Assembly: GCF_014529535.1 (NCBI RefSeq)
Contig: NW_023503493.1
Coordinates: 22,042,001-22,106,000 of the forward strand
Length of the DNA stretch: 64,000 bases
Direction of reading: 5' to 3'
From: Bradysia coprophila
Lineage: Eukaryota > Arthropoda > Insecta > Diptera > Sciaridae
Both the position numbers and the translations under genes were made by a program. Shown here in pieces: positions 1 through 10,242 of the stretch. The notes under the pieces are model-generated. The model was not told the DNA's origin, did no database searches, and saw nothing but the letters and a program-made list of their open reading frames with translations. Within the stretch, counting starts at the first letter, position 1, and each line of letters begins with the position of its first letter.

Positions 1-1
1 A

Positions 2-2837
2 CCTGAAATATTGCGAGCTATTGTCGACTGTGGTTTCGAACATCCGTCTGAAGGTAAATAAACTCCGCGTCATAATGCTTTACACGTCATGCATACTGAT
101 ATAAGATGCATTTGTTCACAGTTCAACACGAATGTATACCGCAAGCGGTACTCGGTATGGACATTTTGTGTCAGGCCAAGTCTGGTATGGGTAAAACGGC
201 CGTTTTCGTTTTGGCTACGCTTCAGCAATTGGAACCGACCGAAAATCATGTGTATGTGTTGGTTATGTGCCATACCCGTGAATTGGCTTTCCAAATCAGC
301 AAAGAGTACGAACGCTTCTCCAAATATATGCCCACCATCAAAGTGGGTGTATTCTTCGGTGGCATGCCGATTCAAAAAGACGAAGAGACCCTGAAATCAA
401 TTAACCCTCACATAGTGGTTGGAACGCCCGGACGCATATTGGCATTGATTCGCAATAAAAAATTGAATTTGAAGAACATCAAGCATTTCATCCTCGATGA
501 GTGTGACAAAATGCTGGAACAATTAGGTGAGTCACGATTTTAAGTGTTTTTTTCTCTGTTTTCTCTAAATTATTCAAATGATGATACCTACAGATAGGGA
601 CATATGAACCAACAGTGATTCGTTATCTTTTCATTAAATGAAAATCTGATTTGCCTAAATTCTCCCCATGTATGGCATGGATGTTGTGGAACAGAGAAAT
701 AAATTTTTTTTCGTTTCTTTGCAGATATGCGTCGCGACGTTCAAGAAATTTTCCGCAACACACCACATAGCAAACAAGTTATGATGTTCTCCGCCACACT
801 CAGCAAAGACATTCGTCCCGTCTGCAAGAAATTCATGCAAGATGTAATTGAACTCATTTATTCTACTTACTGCCACAGTCACACTTTACCAAACGGTTGA
901 AAACATGGCGATAAAAAGCGTTAAACGTTTCATGACACGATGGATGAGCTCGTCCAAAGTAGCACTAAATCGTTATGGGGTCAGTTGGATGTTAATGAAA
1001 TATGCACAAATGGAGCGGACGCTGAAACGTTGTTCATATAGCAGGGGTGGGATAACAAGTTAACAAGAAATCATTTGAAATCAGATGCTTGCCGATTCGC
1101 TGCGATGCAAGAAAAAACGTTTTCCTTTGGAGTGTCATTGAGGGTTTAATGGGAATTACGTTGAAGGCGATCGAAATGTAAACGCGTTTTGTTTGGAGTG
1201 CTGGAATTAAGTTAAGGTGCGCGTTTAACTGATGGTGTTATCGTATATAATCAAAAAAAAAAGAAGAGAGAAACACGGGGAATGGGGTTTGTAACGCGTA
1301 ATATTCAAGGACACTGTGCCACATCAATGTGAACGTGAACCGTATCCAATGTACATGCTTCCATAGTGAAACAACCTAATGCTTCCCATGAGGACATACG
1401 ATTTGGATCGTTGTTTTTCCCGTGGAAACCATTCCGATCAACAATTGCCGTTGTCGAGGATTGTATCCAACCACAAGATCTACACAAAACGTATGCAACT
1501 AGAACCAACCGCCCCATAACTATTGTGTGTGACTGGTGCCCAATCAACTGACATAATTTTTTTAAATGAAAAAAAAAATGAAAACAAAGCGCACGTTTTC
1601 CCCGGTTGTTGTGCAGATAAAGACAACAGTAAATGATGGTGTTTTATACAAATTTAATTTTAATTTTTCTCTCGTTTCTAAAGTCATCTTTTCACAATTT
1701 TAACTCTTTCACCATCTTAGCGGCATTGTTTTTAGCATAAAATCCCGTTCACTAACCAAAAATCGTTTATTTTCGTCTCGATCTTCAGCCAATGGAAGTG
1801 TACGTCGACGATGAGGCCAAACTAACGCTCCACGGATTACAGCAACATTACGTTAAGCTCAAGGAAAACGAAAAGAATAAAAAACTGTTCGAGCTATTGG
1901 ACGTTTTAGAATTTAACCAGGTACAAAGCAGCGGACCTAGTCGAGCCAACCGGCTAATCACTTCCTTGAGTGATTCTTTCAATGAATTTTTTTTGTGTGC
2001 TATCGCAGGTTGTAATTTTCGTGAAGTCAGTTCAACGATGTGTAGCCCTGGCAACCCTATTGACTGATCAGAATTTCCCAGCTATTGGCATTCATCGTGG
2101 AATGGTACAAGAAGAGAGATTGTCTCGTTATCAACAGTTCAAAGATTTTCAGAAGGTGAGATGAGATTTCCTTGCATTTTTTTATGCACTGCACTGCTTG
2201 ACTCACTCGATTCATTATTATGTTCCATTGAAGCAAGAAACTTATTTTGTTTTAAAATTCTTTGCAAAGTTGGCATTTTGCTATTGGGTCTGTTATTTCG
2301 ACAATTGTGAAATTGTGGCGCGTGCATGTACGAATTAGATTTTACAATCATGAAACCAACGGTTTTGTGTCGTTTTTACTCCAAGCTCCAATGTAAAAAG
2401 TTATTTCTTTTATGAAATCAACGAAGCTCACTCTCGGCGCCAATTGTTCTTTAAAAAAAATTCTTCCACTGACCTCTGAAACTAATTCCCTTTTGCAGCG
2501 AATTTTGGTCGCAACGAACCTATTCGGCCGTGGTATGGATATCGAAAGAGTAAACATTGTCTTCAACTACGACATGCCAGAAGACTCGGACACATATTTG
2601 CATCGAGTTGCTCGTGCTGGACGTTTCGGTACCAAGGGTTTGGCCATTACCTTTGTGTCGGACGAATCAGATGCTAAAATCTTGAATGAGGTGCAAGAGC
2701 GGTTTGACGTAAACATCAGCGAATTGCCGGACGAAATTGACCTGTCATCTTACAGTGAGTTTTTGCGTCATGTTTGCGTTTGCAATCCCATTTTCTGATT
2801 TTTTTTTATTTCTTTTTTTCTAGTCGAGGGAAGATAA
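2..2837 (+). CDS. Hel25E: UAP56/Hel25E-type DECD-box RNA helicase, 5' end outside window
   Basis: ATP-dependent RNA helicase of the TREX complex, acting in spliceosome assembly and nuclear mRNA export. Seven coding exons read continuously: 2-53, 122-526, 725-843, 1789-1920, 2009-2155, 2499-2754, 2824-2837, giving 374 residues. About 50 N-terminal residues of the ~425 expected lie upstream. Seen in order: Q motif ([15 protein letters not shown]), Walker A (AKSGMGKT), HTRELA, GTPGR, the family-defining DECD in place of [23 protein letters not shown] and [10 protein letters not shown]. The C-terminus is SSYIEGR. All introns are GT-AG. Intron 3 is long (945 bp), while introns 1, 4 and 7 are 68-88 bp. 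Intron 2 (527-724) contains a block resembling the intron-like part of the duplication at 3.2-5.0 kb. The DECD box and the near-unbroken match to UAP56 separate it from other DEAD-box proteins such as eIF4A. Confidence 0.96.
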
Positions 2838-3217
2838 GCTAAACGATTAAAGTTTTGGATAATTACGGACTTACATTGAATTATGTATGGTTTTTCTACA
2901 CTCAATTGAAGTAGTGTAAGTACTTCTAGACATTTTACCAGTGCATTTACGATATGCTAATTGGATGTTCCATTTTTTCTTTGCTAATTTTGCAGATTTA
3001 ATTTACAACAATTTACATCAATCGATTATTATTTCGATGTGTCCCAATCAGTAAATCATTTTTCCTAAATTTAAATTTGAAATTCCATTACATCTCACAA
3101 ACAAAAAAGCTAACCATTAAATATACTGAATTGATTGGAGACGCTCAAAACCAATTTTATAATTTTGATAAGTTGTTTAAGGAACTAGAAAATAAATTAA
3201 ACATAAAAATGATGTGG
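2838..3217. other. 3' flank of the helicase gene, no gene seen
   Basis: AT-rich sequence after the helicase stop codon, probably 3' UTR and intergenic DNA. A possible poly(A) signal AATAAA lies at 3191-3196. No convincing coding frame or repeat was recognised before the duplication begins at about 3218. Confidence 0.5.
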
Positions 3218-4109
3218 TCATTTCGACGAAAAGTATTTTCCGAGTTTTTTCTTTGTATTTATTTGATATTGGTATTGTGATGGTCGTCTGTTATGTATCC
3301 CGTTGCTTTGGGAGTGGAGATACAGCAATATCACGTCTGGATCAACTTCAAACTATGGTGAGTTTTTCTTTCTTTCATTTTCATTGACCGGAACTCAGTT
3401 TAGACGATGACAATTCAATTCGAATATTTAGATTTCGCTAAGCTGAGTTGAGAGGTCACATTTTCAATGATGAAAACTAATGATAGGGACATATGATCCT
3501 AAAGTGATTATTTATCTTAAAATTCAATCTGAGAACACATTCAATATGCCAACCAGTCATTCCACTAATTACACCAGTTGAATAAGATCTGACGATTTTT
3601 CCTTTCTTTATTTGCAGTTTAACGCTCGGAAATGGCGGGACATAGTTTGAAGGTTTTAATCCATCACGCCCTACTAGCAGAATAGTAGTTGGACCGATTG
3701 TTGATTGCTGTTCACATTAAAACAATCGCCTGTCAATGCAGATCATCAATGATTTTGGTCTTATCAAATCTGCTCCTCTCATCAAATCAATTTACGTGGC
3801 TGTAGACCACCTTTCTCGTACAGTATCTAAATTGGCAAAATTATTGCGTTCCGGCCGATGATCTCAGAATACATTTTTGATTGGCTGCGCACGGCATACA
3901 ACTGAGTGTAACTCACATTGTTTCGTTGTACATTCAGCGGATTAAGTAATCAAACATACCTGACGGACAAATTGTGCCACCACAAGACTGAATAGAAATG
4001 AAATCCAAACAATTTGACTCTTATTTATTTCGCAAGCTCACCGACAATGACTGGTCATTATCGTTCACATAACGTCTTAAAATTCCGATTGAAATATTTG
4101 GCGTACATT
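3218..4109. repeat. Tandem duplication, copy A
   Basis: First copy of a ~900-bp direct repeat (period 903 bp at its left edge); the second copy is 4121-4978. Copy A ends with the last ~33 bp of the PLP-enzyme coding sequence (codons for NVRQIFQSEF and the stop, read on the minus strand), followed directly by the start of copy B. Inside it a splice-like layout is conserved on the plus strand: donor GTGAGT at 3358, pyrimidine tract and acceptor TTTGCAG ending at 3617. The copies differ by scattered substitutions and small indels, so the event is not recent. The intron-like part shares a block (GATAGGGACATATGA and flanks, near 3484) with helicase intron 2 near 593. Confidence 0.9.
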
Positions 4110-4120
4110 GAGCAACAATA

Positions 4121-4978
4121 TCATTTCGACGAAAAGTATTCTCCGAGTTTTTTCTTTGTATTTATTTGATATTATGATGGTCGTCTGTGACAAGAGTGGA
4201 GAGACAGCAATATCACGTCTGGATCAGCTTCAAACGACGGTGAGTTTTCCTTAATTTTTGTTTCATTTTTAACTAGAAATTTCATTGACCGGAACTCAGT
4301 TTAGACGCTGAGAATTTAATTCGAAAATTTCGCTAAGCTGAGTTGAGAGGTCACATTTTCAATGATGATAACTAATGATAGGGACATATGATCCTAAAGT
4401 GATTATTTATCTTAAAATTCAATCTGAGAACGCATTCAATATGCCAACCAGTCATTCCACCCATTATACCAGTTGAATAAGATCTAACGATTTTTCCTTT
4501 CTTTATTTGCAGTATAACGCACGGAAATGGCCGGACACAGTTTGAGGGTCTTAAGCCATCACGTCCTTTAAGCAGAATAGTAGCCGGACCGATTGTTCTG
4601 TCCACATTAATTGATGCAAATCATCAATGATTTTGGTCTTATCAACCCCCTGCTCCTCTCATCAAAACAATTTGCGCGGCTGTAGTCTACCTACTACCTT
4701 TCTCGTACAGCTCGTACAGTCAAATTGGCGAGATTATTGCGTTCGGACCGATGATCTCAGAATACATTTTTGATTGGCTGCGCACGGCATACAACTGAAT
4801 ATACCTTGTTCGTTGCGCATTCAGCGGATACAGTTGATTAGACGAACAAATTGTACCACCACAAAATGAAGACTGAATAGAAATGAAATCCAAACCATTT
4901 AACCCTTTCAAATGTTTTTATTTATTTCGTCATAATCATACCGCCTTAAAATTCCGATTGAAATATTTGGCGTACATT
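4121..4978. repeat. Tandem duplication, copy B, overlapping the 3' end of the PLP-enzyme gene
   Basis: Second copy of the ~900-bp direct repeat. It runs into the PLP-enzyme gene, so its right edge is the true C-terminus of that gene and copy A is a truncated duplicate. The donor/acceptor arrangement seen in copy A is kept here. The flanking plus-strand mini-frame (starting MMVVCDKSG, ending RKWPDTV) differs from copy A by indels of 6 and 15 bases, both multiples of three, which may be chance or weak constraint. Minus-strand AATAAA signals for the PLP gene lie at 4917-4926. Confidence 0.88.
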
Positions 4979-6235
4979 AAATTCATCGTCGATCAGCAAG
5001 ACATTTCTCCATTTATCCATGGTTGTACATGCGTGATAAATATCGAAAGCAACAATGTCACCCACCTGAAAGTCGTCATCGTCTCCAATTCGCAGAAAAG
5101 TGTGCTGGTCCATCATCTTAAATACTTCCGGATATTTGGTCTTATCGTAATAGGTCGGTGCTGCTTGACCAGGCCTGAAATGTAGATGCAGAACTGGGAA
5201 GCCGGAATCATTCCCCGCGTCTCTTCTACCCATTCCGATAATTGCTAGATTCTTTTCGGGTATCGATTGAACATACGCCCAAACCTTTAGTGTCGGCTTG
5301 AGACTTTCTGACAAAATTTTCCATTCGTTACCTTCTCCGAAGTTCATATCCGAGACCCTTTTTTCCATTTGTGCATACAATCCGTTATCGTAGATAAGAT
5401 AGCAGCCGGACCGGATAATTTTCTTTAGTCGAAGCGGACAGTTCTCTTGAAACTTTAGAAAGTCTTCTGCAACTATGTCAAACCATGATGTACCCGCACC
5501 GGTAATGATAATTTCGTCGTTGATAAAAACATTGTCGGCTGCCAGTTTCTGCACTCGAGATAGTGACCAACTGATAAAACGTCGAATCTCTGTTGCATCT
5601 TGTAAAATTCCTTCGAAGAACTCCACCCCAACAACCGAAACAGAATCAGTCCAATTTCGTAATTCTGTCAACACTGTCCTCTCCCGATTCTCATCCCTAA
5701 TTCCAGTTCTACCACCGTCCACACCGTACTCTAGCAGGACCTTCACATTTTGTTTACGTTTCCCAAAGAACTGGCCTATCTGGGCTACATTTTCGGACGA
5801 ATCCACCAGGCAAATAAACTCAAACGTTGGATCGTTTTCCATAATCGTTGATATGATGTCCATGTTACATTTTCCGACGAGTTGATTGGCCATTATCACT
5901 CGTTTGATTCCACTTTTAAACGCTACAGTAACCTGAGAAACGGTTGCTAGCGTCATTCCGTAGCAGAATTGCGAGGCGACTTGCAAACTGAACAATCCGG
6001 GCAGCATTGTCGTCTTACCGTGTGGAGCCAAGAGAAATTTAAATCTTTCAGCGAATGTCTCCATCCACAACTGGTTATGATTTATGGCTGACGAAGACAA
6101 TGTGGCAGCAGGGAGACTAACATTTTCTTGTAAAATGTTCCACTGTGCGTCGTCGTCATGGCTGTCGAGTAGCAAATTTCCAACTCCTTTGTAACTGGGA
6201 TTAATGTTTTGCAAGGTTTCCTTGATGTGTAACAT
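4946..6235 (-). CDS. PLP-dependent D-serine/D-threonine dehydratase-like enzyme (fold type III)
   Basis: Predicted cytosolic enzyme of the alanine-racemase-N/D-serine-dehydratase-like family, whose members deaminate or cleave D-serine, D-threonine or related 3-hydroxy D-amino acids. The single open exon encodes 429 residues, usual for the family. The frame stays open upstream to 6277 but only from TTG; the first ATG is at 6235, preceded by AAAA. APHGKTTM at residues 70-77 supplies the PLP lysine (Lys74). HACTTMDKWR near the C-terminus supplies the His401-x-Cys403 pair expected to bind zinc. The TGAGTSWFD region resembles the family's substrate/PLP-phosphate region. It is intronless, unlike most neighbours. 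Poly(A) signals lie 20-30 bp after the stop, at 4917-4926. The exact substrate cannot be set from sequence; D-threonine aldolase is the main alternative name. Confidence 0.88.
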   Translation of the reverse strand: MLHIKETLQNINPSYKGVGNLLLDSHDDDAQWNILQENVSLPAATLSSSAINHNQLWMETFAERFKFLLAPHGKTTMLPGLFSLQVASQFCYGMTLATVSQVTVAFKSGIKRVIMANQLVGKCNMDIISTIMENDPTFEFICLVDSSENVAQIGQFFGKRKQNVKVLLEYGVDGGRTGIRDENRERTVLTELRNWTDSVSVVGVEFFEGILQDATEIRRFISWSLSRVQKLAADNVFINDEIIITGAGTSWFDIVAEDFLKFQENCPLRLKKIIRSGCYLIYDNGLYAQMEKRVSDMNFGEGNEWKILSESLKPTLKVWAYVQSIPEKNLAIIGMGRRDAGNDSGFPVLHLHFRPGQAAPTYYDKTKYPEVFKMMDQHTFLRIGDDDDFQVGDIVAFDIYHACTTMDKWRNVLLIDDEFNVRQIFQSEF

Positions 6236-6608
6236 TTTCTCTTGAAGAAAATATCGGACAAAGTGAAAATAAATCAATCGACTGAATTAGAAGTGTTGCA
6301 AGATAGAGATTGCTATGAACACAAGTGACGGTTTTTATCAAATGTGATTCTGTAGAAACTCTAGATAAGATTAATCGAAAATTAAACAAATCCGAAACTC
6401 GAATATGATGTGACAGAGAGCGAAGACGATTGTTCGTGGTTTCAAAGTGTAGCTCCGACAAACATTACGACTCGTCCCTTCTTTCAGCGATTTAATTGGG
6501 AATTTTCTTTGTATCCCAGCAATAACTTATCTCAACACCCTCCGATCATCGATAAATTCAACAGTAAAACAATTAAGCATTTTTGCTGAAGCAACTTTTA
6601 TTAGCACA

Positions 6609-7589
6609 TTATGGACAAAGAGAAAACGGTTTATAGCTTGTTAGTAAAATATCATCTTGTTCACTGTCCTCACTGTCGCGCCTTAAATGTACAACATTTC
6701 GTAACGGTGTAGTTTTCGCATTTGAATCGACGTCGGTTATCAGCGAGTTCGTTCCATGATCGAAAGACTTAAGTGTGACTCGACAACCTTTTGTTGACAA
6801 AGAATTCTGTTTTTTCTTGGCAGGAGCGCGCCTTGGCATCTTTTTATTTTTGTACGCTTCAACACAAAGTCGAATTCTATCTCTTGCCTCACTCTTCAGC
6901 CGGGTGTTGTATGGCGCACATTTACGCTCAATTTTTATCCTGTCATTGCAGTTTTGTGGAACATTGGCAGGAACTTCCTGATTCAGATCCAGATCCAGGT
7001 GATCATTATCGTCAACACTGAGATGATTAGTATCACAATCGTTTCTTCGCTGATGATTTCGTTTTTTTGGATTCACTTTTGGTTGATTTAGTTCCGGGAC
7101 ACTGGGTAAATTATTGCTTGGCTTTCTGGGACTCTTTCGTATCACTTTGCATGAATATTTTTCGTCCTCAACTTTCTCAATGGCTGGAAGTGACTGTCGA
7201 TCACCGGAATAGCACTCCGCGTTGTTGTTGCAAACATTGTTGCCAACTTTTATCAGGGAATAGTATTTCTTGATCGTAGTGGTTGTAACTTTAGTCGTTG
7301 TCTTTCTCCGGTTCGATTTGATATACTGTTCAGTGTCCACTGAGTGCAAAGATTCGGTTTTATCGACGACTTCTTTGACTACAACTGTCTTCTCTTGGAA
7401 AATTCTTTCAGAATCTCTGATGAGTGCTCTAGCATGAGCACCATTGCAATCCATCAACCACTTCTCGACCTTTTCTTGAAACGGAACCGCATCCATTGAT
7501 AGTCCGTTGCCATCCTCCTCATCGTCATCGTCCTCATCTTCTTCTGAATTTTCCAAATCAATTACTTTAACGTCCTCCGTGTGATCCAT
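6609..7589 (-). CDS. Uncharacterised acidic/basic, probably nuclear protein
   Basis: Single-exon frame of 326 residues starting with ATG at 7589. I do not recognise the family. The N-terminus is strongly acidic (residues 13-27 are almost all Asp/Glu). A segment of possible helix follows (VEKWLMDCNGAHARALIRDS). The rest is rich in Lys/Arg/Asn/Ser with likely nuclear-localisation clusters (NPKKRNHQRR, KNKKMPRRAPAKKK) and a Thr-rich stretch (KTTTKVTTTTIKK). There are no membrane segments or signal peptide. A minus-strand AATAAA at 6597-6602 lies only 7 bp past the stop, which supports a real transcript end. It is on the same strand as the PLP-enzyme gene, about 370 bp upstream of it. Low-complexity composition suggests a chromatin or centromere-associated protein, but that is inference only. 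Confidence 0.7.
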   Translation of the reverse strand: MDHTEDVKVIDLENSEEDEDDDDEEDGNGLSMDAVPFQEKVEKWLMDCNGAHARALIRDSERIFQEKTVVVKEVVDKTESLHSVDTEQYIKSNRRKTTTKVTTTTIKKYYSLIKVGNNVCNNNAECYSGDRQSLPAIEKVEDEKYSCKVIRKSPRKPSNNLPSVPELNQPKVNPKKRNHQRRNDCDTNHLSVDDNDHLDLDLNQEVPANVPQNCNDRIKIERKCAPYNTRLKSEARDRIRLCVEAYKNKKMPRRAPAKKKQNSLSTKGCRVTLKSFDHGTNSLITDVDSNAKTTPLRNVVHLRRDSEDSEQDDILLTSYKPFSLCP

Positions 7590-8085
7590 AGATAATTTCA
7601 GCTTAAATTTTTACTTTGTGAATGCAATCGATGGTGGTAAATGTGATTTGATAGAAGCGAAATGTTCAGTGAATCTGTAAAATATTGAAGCGAATAAACT
7701 ATTATAGTTCGAAACGCAGAACCGTTGAAATGTTATAGTAACTCACTTCAATTGAATCGAATTCGGTATCAACGGCTTGACCAATATAATGTAATTATAT
7801 ACACGGCAGCGGTGTACCGATTTTAAAAGACGTTTAATCCCTTCAACACGAAATCAGCATTTGTATAATCAATTTTCGCAGTAAATCAAAATAAATAGAA
7901 AACACCTATGCTTCCTATAGCGTCGATGACAATATTATTCAAATATGGCTGGCTGTCAGTGTGATACCGACTAGTACTATACACAGTATCGAATTTTTTG
8001 TACCAAAAACAGAGATATCATAATATAAGCCGTTGTCAGAGAGATGATAACAGATGACGTTACTGCTGTAAACAAAATTTAATAG
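7590..8085. other. Intergenic, no gene seen
   Basis: AT-rich DNA upstream of the unrecognised minus-strand gene, probably including its promoter. No repeat or frame recognised. Confidence 0.5.
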
Positions 8086-8481
8086 CACGACAGAGTAAAG
8101 TTAACCAGGCAGTAGCGCTGATTTGACTATGGACCTGAATAATCTAGTGGCCCTATATTTTTTGCGAATACAAATTTTCAATTTATGTTAGTGTTCATTT
8201 GAGTTAATTTTCATCCAGTGTATTAGCAAGGCTGTATACTTTGGGGAGGTCACGCAGATGCAGATACGCGGGTTACACACCACGTTTCATACAAAAAATT
8301 CACCACGCCATACAAATTCAATTTTGGTGAATTTGTTTGTATGGAAAAGGTGTGTTCCCGCGTATCTAATAAAATGGCGATCTGCGTGACCTCCCCAAAG
8401 TATACAGCCTTGTGTATTAGGTCCCTTATTTAACGTTACAAAAATGAACCGCTCCTGCCTGTTTTATTTTACTCTGCCGTG
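8086..8481. mobile_element. hAT-like MITE (family 1, copy 1) interrupted by a second MITE
   Basis: Terminal inverted repeats of about 30 bp (CACGACAGAGTAAAGTTAAC at the left, the inverse ending ACTCTGCCGTG at the right). It is interrupted at 8227-8412. Flanks tttaatag and cttaatgg match at 6 of 8 positions, in line with an aged 8-bp target duplication. The second copy at 11571-11771 is uninterrupted and has a perfect 8-bp duplication. No coding capacity, so it is non-autonomous. Confidence 0.9.
8227..8412. mobile_element. MITE (family 2, copy 1) nested inside the family 1 MITE
   Basis: 186-bp element with near-perfect terminal inverted repeats of ~33 bp (CAAGGCTGTATACTTTGGGG... and its inverse). 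It is flanked by a perfect 8-bp duplication TGTATTAG at 8219-8226 and 8413-8420. The uninterrupted family 1 copy at 11.6 kb carries this site only once, which proves the insertion and its boundaries. The 8-bp duplication points to hAT-type mobilisation. Confidence 0.93.
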
Positions 8482-8489
8482 CTTAATGG

Positions 8490-10242
8490 TTATTTATGAC
8501 ATTTATAGCCTGCGGCCTTGATGTGTCTTACTCATCTAGAGCCTAATAAAGTACTTTGCACCGAGATTATGCAACAGAGGCATATAAAGCTTGCAAATTT
8601 TGCACATTATGATGCTGAGTGGTATAAAGTATTATTTATCTTTCTAATGCAAATCAGCTCATCTCCATATATCATCACATTCTCGGGTAACCCCTTTGGC
8701 GAAGTACACAACATCCGAATCGTCAAAATAAACATTTTGAACAGAGGTGCATACTCTACTATTATCTCACTCCATCTGTAAGTTTAAGCTTCTTCTTGTA
8801 AGTAACGGTCCCTAGTTAAAGAATTGCTCAAAGCTGTATACTTGGGGAGGTCACGCAGATCTCGCGGGTGACACACACAAAATTTGACAGTTTGATACAT
8901 TTTCGTAGTAAATGGATTCTTAAATTTGACAACTACGTAATAGATGAATTCTTTTTTATGTGTATCTAATAAAATGGTGATCTGCGTGACCTCCCCAAGT
9001 ATACACCCTTGGGATTGCTCGGTTGATAATCAATTATATAATTAAAACTCTCATAATAATCGTCTATCTCAAGATATTGGCTTTCCCACTCAAAAATCAT
9101 GTTTTTTTTCACCATTTTGACCTCGCAGATCGAAAAGTATGCAAAATAAAAGTATACTTTCTTCGGCAATTCGTCAGTGTATAAAATTCCACTCAAAATT
9201 CGATTTGTGGAATACTTATATTCCTCGTCTTCGGCTCGAATTACCTTCCAACACGCCTCAATAAAAAATGTCGCAGCGAGACATTTATGTAGTATTTTTA
9301 TGCAGGTGAAAACACCTAACTTGTTTATATACTTTGGGAAACACGGGGTTTCGGTGGGTTTTGAAATTCAGTTTTTCTATATGTTGGTATACATTGCAAT
9401 GTCCAATGTTCAAGGTATTAAATTTGTGTTAGGTGAAGTCCATTTTCACCAAGCAATATATATATTGCACTGAAAGCGGTGCATAGTCCCTGAAACTTTA
9501 AGAACTCACCTTTTCTTAAGAAATCGCCGTTTTTTTAACCTTTTGTAAAAGGGATTATTTCTTGTACGAAATGCTTAGAAAGCCAGAAGAAGTGATGACT
9601 TTCTGAAGAAAAAGTGATTTCATGAAAATCGTTGACTCCTCACCTCTTTTTCAGGAACTCCCCGTTTTCGATTTTTCAGTGAAATATGCGTAAACTTCCA
9701 ATTACAAAAACTTGAATTTGTAACAAATTCGCGTGTGGACTACAGCAAACCACAACGACTCCCAAATCAGATAATTTGTCAGTATTTATTTTTAAATTGA
9801 ATTCTTTATTTTCCCAATTACGGCTGAGATATAATATGCACTAGCGATACCCTTTCTAGGGGAGTCGTAGGACAAATGTTTTTCACCCTGTAAAATCTAA
9901 CAGTATTACACCAATCTCAATCCACGAACCATGAGGGACGATAAAACACGTGGACTCCGCGGCTATTTTAATTTGTCATAATTTTTTTTTAATACACAAA
10001 AAATGAACCACCACATAAAAAATTGATTGTGTTAATTGGGTATTGGATAAAGACAGGTGACCTACAAAATTTCAATTGGAGTTTTACGATGTCTGATTAG
10101 AACTTAATTCGTTAGGAAAGTTGCATAAACACACTATATAATCAGTCGATACCATATTAGTCCAAATTGATAAATTTTGTTGAATTGTTTTTGCATAGTG
10201 AACTGCAAGTTACGATAAGAAAATTCTATAAAACCTTAATTA
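8490..10242. other. Intergenic, no gene seen apart from a second family 2 MITE
   Basis: AT-rich DNA between the MITE and the serine protease gene. A frame of 87 codons at 8518-8781 matches nothing I recognise. A CCTCGTCTTCGGCTCG box occurs at about 9226-9241, like the centres of the long hairpins downstream. No RNA gene seen. Confidence 0.5.
8830..9012. mobile_element. MITE (family 2, copy 2)
   Basis: Second copy of the element at 8227-8412, with the same inverted termini (GTATACTTGGGGAGGTCACG and the inverse ending in GTATAC). The interior is diverged. Flanks aattgctc and gattgctc match at 7 of 8 positions, again consistent with an 8-bp duplication. Confidence 0.85.

Noticed and set aside
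1305..1551. Frames on both strands inside helicase intron 3
   Set aside because: Short overlapping frames with no domain; flanking helicase exons splice across them.
6236..6277. N-terminal extension of the PLP enzyme to 6277
   Set aside because: The longer frame begins with TTG; the first ATG is at 6235 and family length fits 429 residues.
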